A DNA stretch of 64,000 nucleotides from Marinovum sp. (GTDB lineage Bacteria > Pseudomonadota > Alphaproteobacteria > Rhodobacterales > Rhodobacteraceae): contig JAKVBH010000013.1 of the NCBI GenBank assembly GCA_022447495.1, forward strand, positions 1 through 64,000, given 5' to 3'. Within the stretch, counting starts at the first letter, position 1; the number at the start of each line of letters is the position of its first letter. The notes beneath the pieces are model-generated. The model searched no databases. It saw only the letters and a program-made list of their open reading frames with translations, and was not told where the DNA came from. Below, piece after piece: positions 55,640 through 63,499 of this stretch. Made by a program: the position numbers and the translations under genes.

Positions 55640-56337
55640 ACGCAATTTCTGGGCTGCTTTTTGACAAGGATGGCACGCTCATCGATTTCCGCGACACGTG
55701 GGACGCCTGGGCAGGCGACTTGATTGTTACACTCTCTGACGGTGACCAAGAGAAAATCGCGTCTCTGGCGACATCCATGCGCTATAATTTTGAAACGCAA
55801 TCTTTTCTTGCCGACAGCCCCATCATCGCGGGCACCGCGCACGAAGCGGCTGAATGCGTTGCGAGAGGGCTGCCTGGACGCAACGTGAATGAGCTTGAAG
55901 ATATCATCGCAGACGCTGCTGCCAAGGCCACGATGGCGCCCGTTGTCCCGTTGGCTCCACTGCTTAAAGGGTTTTCTGCATCCGGTTTGAAACTCGGTGT
56001 GGCGACAAATGATGCTGAAGATGTCGCGCGCTCCAACTTGTGCTCTCTAGGGGTCCAAGACGCTTTTGATTTCATTGCTGGGTTTGATTCTGGTTATGGT
56101 GGCAAACCGGACCCTGGGATGGTCCTTGCGTTTTGCAATGAGATGGGATTGCCCCCTAAACGCTGTGCCATGGTGGGCGACAGCCGCCACGATCTTTTGG
56201 CCGCACGCCGCGCTGGATGTGTGAGTGTCGGGGTTCTCACTGGCATCTCTGAGGCCACAGATCTCAAGGATTTGGCCGACGTTATCCTGCCCGACATTGG
56301 TCATTTGCCTGTGTGGTTGCGGGGGGATCACATATAA
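55630..56337 (+). CDS. HAD-family hydrolase, phosphoglycolate-phosphatase-like
   Basis: A 235-residue HAD phosphatase. Nucleophile Asp12 and acid/base Asp14 lie in FDKDGTL, motif III Lys in GGKPDP, and motif IV in VGDSRHDLLAAR. The substrate may be phosphoglycolate, judging only by overall resemblance. The TTG start overlaps the DUF3572 stop and has GGGGAGG upstream. It is likely translated by coupling. Confidence 0.85.
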   Translation: MDIDAISGLLFDKDGTLIDFRDTWDAWAGDLIVTLSDGDQEKIASLATSMRYNFETQSFLADSPIIAGTAHEAAECVARGLPGRNVNELEDIIADAAAKATMAPVVPLAPLLKGFSASGLKLGVATNDAEDVARSNLCSLGVQDAFDFIAGFDSGYGGKPDPGMVLAFCNEMGLPPKRCAMVGDSRHDLLAARRAGCVSVGVLTGISEATDLKDLADVILPDIGHLPVWLRGDHI

Positions 56338-56440
56338 ACACGCCGCTCTGATCGCCGAAAACGACAGTCTCTGTCGGTTTCGGTGCGGCGTCAGTCACAA
56401 AGCCTGTGGTTCTTTGATTGCGTAATAAGCGGAGGATCCC

Positions 56441-58003
56441 ATGGCAGAGGCAGCAACACGGTCGAGACGGCGCAGCGGTGGACGCGCCGGCAACACAGCG
56501 CGACGGACAGCTGGCGCGATTGATCAAATGCCATGGAACCCACCTCGCAATATTGATCGCCCAGTGGAACCGCTCTCTGAAGAAGGGGTTGTCGCCATTC
56601 ATGACACTGCGATGCGCATTCTCGAAGACATTGGCATCGACTTTCTCAATCCAGAAGCTTTGGACATCCTCAAAAAAGCCGGGTGTAACATCGAGGGCGA
56701 GACAGTCTTTATGGGCCGCGACTTCGTGATGGAGATGATCGCCAAGGCCCCATCCCAATGGGACATTGTTCCGCGCAATCCAGATCGCCGCATTACAATT
56801 GGCGGCAATACATTGCTTTTTGGCAATGTCTCCTCGCCCCCAAACTACTGGGACTTAGAGCTTGGCAAGAAGGTGCCGGGCAACCGTGAACAATGCGGCA
56901 ATCTCTTGAAGCTCACGCAGTATTTCAACTGCATTCATTTTGCGGGCGGCTATCCGGTGGAGCCTGTGGACATTCATGCTAGCGTCCGCCACCTCGACGT
57001 GCTCTATGACAAGCTCACCCTGACGGATAAAGTGATGCACGCCTATTCGCTGGGGCGCGAGCGCGTCGAAGACGTGATGGAGATGGTGCGTATTGCCGGT
57101 GGGCTGACCCACGAAGAGTTCGATGCGCAGCCGCGTATGTATACCAACATCAATTCGACCTCGCCTTTGAAGCATGACTACCCAATGATGGATGGTTGGT
57201 TGCGACTTGCGCGCAGAGGGCAGGGGTTGGTGGTCACTCCGTTCACGCTCTCGGGGGCGATGGCGCCTGTGACGTTATCGGGTGCCGTGGCGCAATCTCT
57301 GGCTGAGGGGCTTTGCGCCATTGCACTGGCACAATACGTCAATCCTGGTGCGCCTTGCGCGATTGGGACATTCACATCGAATGTGGATATGAAATCCGGC
57401 GCCCCAGCTTTTGGCACGCCCGAATACATGCGCGCGACGCAGATGACGGGCCAAATGGCGCGTTTCTACAAACTGCCCATGCGCGCCTCTGGAGTATGCG
57501 CGGCCAATGTCCCTGATGGTCAAGCCATGTGGGAGACATCCAATTCACTTTGGTCGGCCGTTCAAGCGGGCGCCAACATGGTCTATCATGCCGCTGGATG
57601 GTTGGAGGGGGGGCTCATCGCGAGCCCCGAAAAGTTGGTCATGGACTGCGAGATACTCCAGCATATCCAGCGCTATATGGATCCAATGTTGACGGCTACT
57701 GATCCAGGCTCTCTGGCCCTCGATGCCATCGCCGAAGTCGGCCAAAACGGCCACTTCTTTGGCATTCAACACACTCAAGATCGCTATGAAACGGCCTTTT
57801 ACCAACCCTTTTTAAGTGATTGGAAAAATTACGAAGCTTGGGAAGTTGCAGGTGGCATTTGGACGGCGGAACGGGCGCATCAAACATACAAATCCATATT
57901 GGAGACGTATGAAGAGCCACCAATGGAGGATGCCATCCGCGAGGAGCTTGTAGACTTTGTGGCACGGCGCAAAGCCGAAGGCGGGGCACCCACCGATTTT
58001 TAA
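56441..58003 (+). CDS. MttB-family methyltransferase without pyrrolysine (glycine-betaine-type)
   Basis: A 520-residue member of the trimethylamine methyltransferase superfamily. The N-terminal 30 residues are basic and disordered (RSRRRSGGRAG), and the TIM-barrel follows. There is no in-frame amber codon, so it lacks the pyrrolysine of true trimethylamine MttB; it belongs with enzymes such as MtgB that demethylate glycine betaine or related compounds. GGAGG precedes the ATG. The corrinoid protein expected as partner is not adjacent. The upstream gene is unrelated. Confidence 0.85.
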   Translation: MAEAATRSRRRSGGRAGNTARRTAGAIDQMPWNPPRNIDRPVEPLSEEGVVAIHDTAMRILEDIGIDFLNPEALDILKKAGCNIEGETVFMGRDFVMEMIAKAPSQWDIVPRNPDRRITIGGNTLLFGNVSSPPNYWDLELGKKVPGNREQCGNLLKLTQYFNCIHFAGGYPVEPVDIHASVRHLDVLYDKLTLTDKVMHAYSLGRERVEDVMEMVRIAGGLTHEEFDAQPRMYTNINSTSPLKHDYPMMDGWLRLARRGQGLVVTPFTLSGAMAPVTLSGAVAQSLAEGLCAIALAQYVNPGAPCAIGTFTSNVDMKSGAPAFGTPEYMRATQMTGQMARFYKLPMRASGVCAANVPDGQAMWETSNSLWSAVQAGANMVYHAAGWLEGGLIASPEKLVMDCEILQHIQRYMDPMLTATDPGSLALDAIAEVGQNGHFFGIQHTQDRYETAFYQPFLSDWKNYEAWEVAGGIWTAERAHQTYKSILETYEEPPMEDAIREELVDFVARRKAEGGAPTDF

Positions 58004-58147
58004 CGCCTGACCGCTACTCGATTGGAGTCAACGGGTGCAGCCGCCGCGGTCGTCCTGGAACAAGCGCCAAAAATAGCAACAATTGCAGCTATTAGCCGTG
58101 TGTTAAGTGGCGTTGGCCCACAATCGTTGAAACGACGGGTGTTTGTT

Positions 58148-58735
58148 ATGCACGGGCTGATCAATCGCGCTATCCAATGTTACTACCGAGACACGTATGG
58201 ACGTGACGCGTGGATCGGCATTGTGCGCGAACTTGATCTCGCCTTCTCCGGGTTCGAGCCCATGCTGCACTATCCCGACGAGGTATCCCACGCTGTCATC
58301 AATGAAATCGCACGGGTGTTGGACAAACCCCGTGAGGGGGTGCTTGAGGATTTGGGGACTTACCTGGTGTCCCATCCAAACGTTGAAGCACTCCGGCGCT
58401 TGCTGAGGTTTGGTGGTGTCACTTTCATTGAGTTTCTCAATTCACTTGATGATTTGCCAGGCCGTGCACGCTTGGCTGTGGAAGATTTGGAATTGCCCGA
58501 TCTTGAACTGCGAGAACACGGCAACCGGAGTTATTCTCTCACCTTGCATTGTGATGGCAATGGATTTGGACATGTCATGGCGGGCGTTCTGCGGGCGATG
58601 GCTGACGACTACGGCGCGCTCGTCTTTCTGGAACATCGCGGTTCTGGCGGTGCCATCGAGACGTTGGATATCACAGTGTTTGAAACGGACTTCTCAGAAG
58701 GCCGATCATTCGAACTCGGTGCGGAGGCAAGCTGA
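58148..58735 (+). CDS. haem-NO-binding (HNOB/H-NOX) domain protein, divergent
   Basis: A 195-residue HNOB-fold protein: MHGLINRAIQCYYRDTYG at the start, then IARVLDKPREGVLEDLGTYLV, IEFLNSLDDLP and GVLRAMADDYG. In the family the proximal haem ligand His and the YXSXR motif hold the haem. Aligning by eye, the His is not at the usual place and YXSXR is replaced by CDGNG, though a His stands about seven residues earlier (VSHPN). It overlaps the following HNOBA-GGDEF gene, so it should signal to it. Whether it binds haem is open. ATG 58148 fits the family; the frame is open upstream. Confidence 0.8.
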   Translation: MHGLINRAIQCYYRDTYGRDAWIGIVRELDLAFSGFEPMLHYPDEVSHAVINEIARVLDKPREGVLEDLGTYLVSHPNVEALRRLLRFGGVTFIEFLNSLDDLPGRARLAVEDLELPDLELREHGNRSYSLTLHCDGNGFGHVMAGVLRAMADDYGALVFLEHRGSGGAIETLDITVFETDFSEGRSFELGAEAS

Positions 58736-59733
58736 TGCAAACTGCGCTTGATACTTTGTGTCCAATGCACGTTGTTCTTGATGACACGGGGCACATTGTT
58801 CACGGGGGCCCTACATTGTCCAAGGTTTTGGATGAACCTTGTATCGGCAAGCGGTTCTTGGAAGTCTTTGAACTCAAGCGCCCACGCGCAGTCCAAAGCA
58901 TGACTGATTTGCGAGAAATGTCTGGGATCACGTTGCATTTGCGCATGCGCGACGCGACCAAGACCAGCCTTAAGGGAGTCATGATCCCTGTTGCCTCGAC
59001 GGGTCAATTTATCATCAACTTGTCGTTTGGCATTTCAGTCGTCGAAGCCGTTCGCAATTACGCGCTGACCTCTTCGGATTTTGCCGCGACCGATCTCGCA
59101 ATTGAGATGCTTTATCTCGTGGAGGCCAAATCCGCTGCGTTGGAAGCCAGCCGTACCCTCAACCAACGTTTGCAGGGGGCGATGATCGCCGCAGAAGAGC
59201 AGGCCTTCACCGACACACTCACGGGCCTAAAAAATCGTCGGGCGCTCGATCACGTGCTCGCACGCCTATCTGAATACCGCAGTCCATTTTCTCTCATGCA
59301 ATTGGATTTGGATTTCTTCAAAAAGGTCAACGACACAATGGGCCACGCGGCGGGTGATCACGTTCTTCTTCAAGTGGCGCGAATCCTGGTTGAAGAAACT
59401 CGCAGCGACGATACCGTAGCACGTGCCGGAGGCGACGAGTTTGTTTTGATTTTCCACAATACTTGGAAAGCAGAGCAATTGGCTGAGATCGCAGCGCGTT
59501 TGATCAAGCGGCTCGAAGAGCCAATCCCATTTGGCAGCCAAACTTGCCGCATCTCGGGAAGTATCGGGATCACATGCACATCTCAGTACGACACACTCAA
59601 TTTGGGCCGGATTTTCGAAGACGTAGACATCGCCCTTTATGCGTCTAAACACGCAGGACGGGGGCGGTACACATTCTACACAGATGATCTGCGCGATGGT
59701 GATGTGCTCCAGGGCATCCAGGCCGTGAGCTAG
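58735..59733 (+). CDS. HNOBA-GGDEF diguanylate cyclase
   Basis: A 332-residue protein. The N-terminal HNOBA/PAS-like domain (about 5-110, with LCPMHVVLDDTGHIV) and a coiled-coil linker (about 130-170, rich in Ala and Glu) precede a GGDEF domain (about 175-325). The active site GGDEF is at 232-236, and an I-site RSDD at 223-226. HNOBA domains accompany HNOB/H-NOX domains, and the start overlaps the HNOB gene, so the pair forms a sensory unit controlling c-di-GMP. Confidence 0.9.
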   Translation: MQTALDTLCPMHVVLDDTGHIVHGGPTLSKVLDEPCIGKRFLEVFELKRPRAVQSMTDLREMSGITLHLRMRDATKTSLKGVMIPVASTGQFIINLSFGISVVEAVRNYALTSSDFAATDLAIEMLYLVEAKSAALEASRTLNQRLQGAMIAAEEQAFTDTLTGLKNRRALDHVLARLSEYRSPFSLMQLDLDFFKKVNDTMGHAAGDHVLLQVARILVEETRSDDTVARAGGDEFVLIFHNTWKAEQLAEIAARLIKRLEEPIPFGSQTCRISGSIGITCTSQYDTLNLGRIFEDVDIALYASKHAGRGRYTFYTDDLRDGDVLQGIQAVS

Positions 59734-60050
59734 GTAACACGTGTTTAATGCTGCCAAAACCCAAATTGCGTTGACCTGCCAATCGATACCGTTTTGCCAA
59801 GTTGTCTCGAGTTGGGATGACACGATAGCGCTCTCTTGGCTTGGGATGACCCATGTGGCTTGCCTAAATTCTACGCATCTTTGGATGGGTTGAGGACGAT
59901 TCTAATCGACAGCCAAGCGGGGGAAACCCCGGAGTAAAACAGAAGGCGAGCCTGCCATCATCCGTCGTTGAACTCGCAGAGAAATAGTCTCAAGCTCATG
60001 ATAAGATTGTATTAAAATTATCCTCGGAGTTTCAAGTGGCGCCTAAAATG
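59734..60050. other. intergenic stretch without a recognisable gene
   Basis: About 320 bp between the GGDEF gene and the inositol regulatory region. No tRNA or supported open frame is seen. A GC-rich short hairpin (GGGG/CCCC around 59921-59931) is present; a terminator for the cyclase gene is not obvious. Confidence 0.45.
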
Positions 60051-60090
60051 AAAATTTTGAAACCGGTTGCAAAATTTTGAAACCGGTTGC
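60051..60090 (+). promoter_or_regulatory. two tandem operator-like 20-bp repeats ahead of the inositol ABC operon
   Basis: The unit aaaattttgaaaccggttgc occurs twice without a gap. Each unit contains the palindrome AACCGGTT flanked by G and C (TGAAACCGGTTGCA), the form of LacI-family operators. The repeats lie 247 bp before the substrate-binding protein gene. Spacing of two helical turns suggests cooperative binding of two dimers. The regulator is not in the window. Confidence 0.7.
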
Positions 60091-60275
60091 AATATGTGCT
60101 TACCGTCAAGACGGTTCGGTTTTTGGTTGACGATTGACCGCATCCCCGGCCTAAATTTGCGGTACGCGGGATCAATGCCCGCAAGGGACGCGAGGGACAG
60201 AAAACAAAATACAGAGATTGCCGATTGTTCAGGGAAACCGCGCGACCAGACGCCCCTCGAAACATCGGCTATGAC

Positions 60276-60295
60276 ATTCGAACGACGGTTCGAAT
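60276..60295 (+). promoter_or_regulatory. palindrome in the leader of the inositol ABC operon
   Basis: Inverted repeat ATTCGAAC-GACG-GTTCGAAT, 8-bp arms and 4-base spacer, 41 bp before the ATG of the substrate-binding protein. It could be an operator of a second regulator or a leader hairpin. Confidence 0.5.
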
Positions 60296-60336
60296 ACGGC
60301 GAAATAAAAAAGCCATTTTATCCTAGGGAGGACTAC

Positions 60337-61248
60337 ATGAAAAAACTACTTTTGGCCGGCGCCGCGCTGGCACTGATGGCAGGCGCAGCAGCCGCTGAAC
60401 GCTACGTTGTGATCACGCACACACAAGGCACAGACCCGTTCTGGCCGGTCGTGGAAAAAGGTGCACGTGACGCCGCAGCCGCAGTCGGCGCGGAAATCGA
60501 GTACAACTTCGACCCATCCGGCGACATGGCTGGCATGGCAAAGCTGATCGAAGCCGCAGCCGCTTCCAACCCAGACGGCATCGTGGTGTCTCTGCCTGAC
60601 GCGGCGGCGCTTGGCCCAGCAATCAAAGCAGCGGCCGACGCGGGCGTGCCTGTGATCACAATGAACTCCGGTCTTGAGAGCTCCAAAGAGGTTGGCGCTC
60701 TGATGCACGTGGGTCAGCCTGAGCGTCTCGCCGGTGAATCTGCCGGTATGCGCGCAAAAGCGGAAGGCGTGACAAACGGCCTTTGCCTTAACCAAGAAGC
60801 GTTCAACACAGCGCTTGTTGACCGTTGCGAGGGCTATTTCTCCGGTCTCGGTGGCGATCTGAACATGATCGACGTGTCAAACGACGTGACACAGATCGAA
60901 ACACGGACCGCTGCTGCGCTCTCCGCAGACCCCACGATAGACGGTGTTCTCGCGGTTGGTCCGCACGTTTGTGCCGCTGCAAACAAAGCGATCAAAGACG
61001 TGGGCGCAGACGTGCATTTGGCATGCTTTGACCTCTCTCCAGAGGTTATGGACATGATCAAAGCTGGTGACGCGTCCTTTACCATCGACCAGCAGCAGCG
61101 TCTGCAAGGCTACATGCCGATCATTGTGCTGCACCTCTACAACGCCAACGCAGGCATGCTGCCAGGTGCGAACATCCCATCGGGCCCAGGCTTCGTGGAT
61201 GCGTCCAACGCCGATCAAGTGGCCGCACAAGCCGGCGTGAACCGCTAA
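60337..61248 (+). CDS. sugar (probably inositol) ABC transporter, substrate-binding protein
   Basis: A 303-residue periplasmic-binding protein of the ribose/inositol (CUT2) type. The signal peptide ends near residue 20 (MAGAAAA). The mature part has THTQGTDPFWPVVEKG, the strand IVVSLPDA, and PVITMNSG, typical of pentose/cyclitol binders of fold type I. AGGGAGGA precedes the ATG. The gene is followed by a strong stem-loop and then permease, ATPase and iolD, which points to myo-inositol. Other cyclitols or sugars remain possible. Confidence 0.85.
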   Translation: MKKLLLAGAALALMAGAAAAERYVVITHTQGTDPFWPVVEKGARDAAAAVGAEIEYNFDPSGDMAGMAKLIEAAAASNPDGIVVSLPDAAALGPAIKAAADAGVPVITMNSGLESSKEVGALMHVGQPERLAGESAGMRAKAEGVTNGLCLNQEAFNTALVDRCEGYFSGLGGDLNMIDVSNDVTQIETRTAAALSADPTIDGVLAVGPHVCAAANKAIKDVGADVHLACFDLSPEVMDMIKAGDASFTIDQQQRLQGYMPIIVLHLYNANAGMLPGANIPSGPGFVDASNADQVAAQAGVNR

Positions 61249-61261
61249 GGTCAGCAAGACA

Positions 61262-61292
61262 TATGGCGCCGCTCCCTTGGGGCGGCGCCATA
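61262..61292 (+). terminator. stem-loop between substrate-binding protein and permease genes
   Basis: An 11-bp inverted repeat TATGGCGCCGC / GCGGCGCCATA with a 9-base loop, followed by CTTTT. It probably acts as a partial terminator or mRNA stabiliser, giving more binding protein than permease, as is common in ABC operons. Confidence 0.75.
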
Positions 61293-61312
61293 CTTTTGGG
61301 GAGAGGGACCAC

Positions 61313-62506
61313 ATGTCAGATCGCAGTGAATCAGACAGACTTAAGCAAGAAGGGTGGCTCGGACGCACCCTGCGTAGACCGGAAATCGGCTCGTTCATCG
61401 TGATGGTCGTCATCATCGTGGCGCTTGCGATGGCCTCCGAAGGCAAAGCGTTCAACGCACTTGGTCTGAAAAACAACGTCGCCATCATCTCACAGCTTGG
61501 CATCATCGCCACCGGAGCCGCGCTTTTGATGATCGCGGGCGAATTTGACCTCTCCATCGGGCCAATGATTGCCTTTGCGGGCATGTCTATCGCCATCATG
61601 ATGAAATGGGGGCTTCCATTTGGCCTAGGAGAAGCGACACCGTTTCTCGCCTTCCTCATCACACTTTGTATGACACTGGCTTTTGGCTGGCTCATCGGAA
61701 ACATCATCGTCCGATCGGGGCTTTCAAGTTTTATCGTAACGCTCGCCTTTTGGTTCTTCCTGCGCGGTCTGACCGAGGTCTGCTTCCGCCTGATCAACCA
61801 AAACACCAACGTCTCCGGCCTGCCGGACTACAAAGAGACAAGCTGGTTTGCGGAGCAAATGGGCGGCGAAGTCTTTGGCTGGTTCTATGACGCATGGTTC
61901 TGGATCGGCACCAAGGTCGGGGCCGGGCTTGAGTTCACCGCAGACATGAGCCGTGACGCCAAGATTGACCTCATTACACAGTTGGGCTTCCTCAATATTA
62001 ACCGCAAAATGGAACAATGGGTCACCGGCTTTGACGCGCGCCTTTTGTGGTTCATCATCATCGCGGGTGTTGCATGGTTTGTGCTCAACCGCACACAACT
62101 GGGCAACTGGATTTATGCCACGGGTGACAACCAAGACAGCGCGCGTGCCAATGGTGTGCCCGTGGATCAGGTGAAAATCGGCCTTTTCATGTTCTCCGCC
62201 TTCTGCGCCACGATCTTTGCCACGTGTCAGGTTTTCGACACCAACTCGTCTGACGCCGCCAAAGGCATGTTCAAAGAGCTAGAGGCCATCGCGATTGCGG
62301 TTGTGGGCGGCATCCTGATGACAGGGGGTTTTGGCACCATACTTGGGGTCATCTTCGGTGCCGTCACCTTTGGTCTTGTGGCCAACGCCGTGTTCTTCAT
62401 TCCATGGATCGACGGCTCTTGGTTCCGCGTATTCGTGGGCACCGTGCTTCTGGCCGCCGTTTTCGCCAACGAACGCATCCGCAAACGCATCACGGGGGGT
62501 ATCTGA
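61313..62506 (+). CDS. sugar (probably inositol) ABC transporter, permease
   Basis: A 397-residue CUT2-family inner membrane permease with about ten hydrophobic helices, including LLMIAGEFDLSIGPMIAFAG and the cytoplasmic loop GNWIYATGDNQDSARANGV, a typical coupling-helix region. It has a long loop (about 180-240) between helices. GGAGAGGG precedes the ATG at 61313. The stop is two bases before the ATPase start. Confidence 0.9.
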   Translation: MSDRSESDRLKQEGWLGRTLRRPEIGSFIVMVVIIVALAMASEGKAFNALGLKNNVAIISQLGIIATGAALLMIAGEFDLSIGPMIAFAGMSIAIMMKWGLPFGLGEATPFLAFLITLCMTLAFGWLIGNIIVRSGLSSFIVTLAFWFFLRGLTEVCFRLINQNTNVSGLPDYKETSWFAEQMGGEVFGWFYDAWFWIGTKVGAGLEFTADMSRDAKIDLITQLGFLNINRKMEQWVTGFDARLLWFIIIAGVAWFVLNRTQLGNWIYATGDNQDSARANGVPVDQVKIGLFMFSAFCATIFATCQVFDTNSSDAAKGMFKELEAIAIAVVGGILMTGGFGTILGVIFGAVTFGLVANAVFFIPWIDGSWFRVFVGTVLLAAVFANERIRKRITGGI

Positions 62507-62508
62507 TC

Positions 62509-63279
62509 ATGGCGGAACCATATCTTTCCGTACGCGGCTTGGTGAAGCGCTTTGGCCCCTTCACGGCTCTGGCGGGCGTCGATCTCGACGTCTATCCCGG
62601 CGAAGTCCACGCGCTCTTGGGCGACAACGGTGCAGGCAAATCCACGCTCATCAAAACGCTGGCGGGCGTGCACCAACCCACCGAAGGCCAAATCTTGATC
62701 GAAGGCAAGCCGACCGAGTTCCGCTCGCCCCGGGATGCCTCTGCCGCCGGGATCGGCACGGTGTATCAGGACCTCGCTCTGAACCAGCTTTTGTCGGTCA
62801 CGCGCAACTTCTTCATGGGGCGGGAACTCATCAGCCCTTTGGGGACGATGCGCACCAAAGAGATGAACGAGATTGCGCATAATGAAATGCTCAAGATCGG
62901 CATCGACTTCTCTGACCCGACCCAAGCTGTGGGCACCATGTCCGGTGGTCAACGGCAGACGCTTGCGATTGCCCGTGCGATCTATTTCGGCGCCAAGGTT
63001 CTTATTCTCGACGAACCTACCTCGGCTCTTGGTCAAAAACAACAGATGGGTGTTCTAAAGACGATCAAACGTGTGCGCCAACGCGGCGACATTGCAATCA
63101 TCTTCATCACCCATAACGAGATCCACTCGCGGCTTGTCGGCGACCGTTTCACATTCCTCGCGTTGGGCAAGGTGATCGGCGCTGGCGCATCCGAGGAAAT
63201 CTCGGACACCGAAATGCGTCGTCTGATGTCTGGCGGTGCCGAGATGGGCGATCTGAAGCAAGAACTGGCGTCTATCTAA
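62509..63279 (+). CDS. sugar (probably inositol) ABC transporter, ATP-binding protein (single domain)
   Basis: A 256-residue ATPase. Walker A is GDNGAGKST at 38-46 (Lys44), the signature is MSGGQRQTLAIARAI, and Walker B with the switch is VLILDEPTSAL. Most CUT2 ATPases are about 500 residues with two domains; this one is a single domain, so it must work as a homodimer. Gene order binding protein, permease, ATPase, iolD supports inositol uptake. Confidence 0.9.
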   Translation: MAEPYLSVRGLVKRFGPFTALAGVDLDVYPGEVHALLGDNGAGKSTLIKTLAGVHQPTEGQILIEGKPTEFRSPRDASAAGIGTVYQDLALNQLLSVTRNFFMGRELISPLGTMRTKEMNEIAHNEMLKIGIDFSDPTQAVGTMSGGQRQTLAIARAIYFGAKVLILDEPTSALGQKQQMGVLKTIKRVRQRGDIAIIFITHNEIHSRLVGDRFTFLALGKVIGAGASEEISDTEMRRLMSGGAEMGDLKQELASI

Positions 63280-63499
63280 GCGGATCCAGTTAGGTGAGAG
63301 GGAGGGGCATGCGAGGTCTATTCAATCCAGACGCTTGCCCCGTTCTTGTTTGGGTCACCGGAGGCCGTGGCGATCCCTGCACGATTTGCATCGACGCGAG
63401 GCGCGGTGCGCAATGCCCGCCATCGTTGCCTCTCATTTCTTATTCTCGCCCAACGCCAAATGAATTTGGTCCGTTTGGGCCCCGTTTCGGAGACCTATG

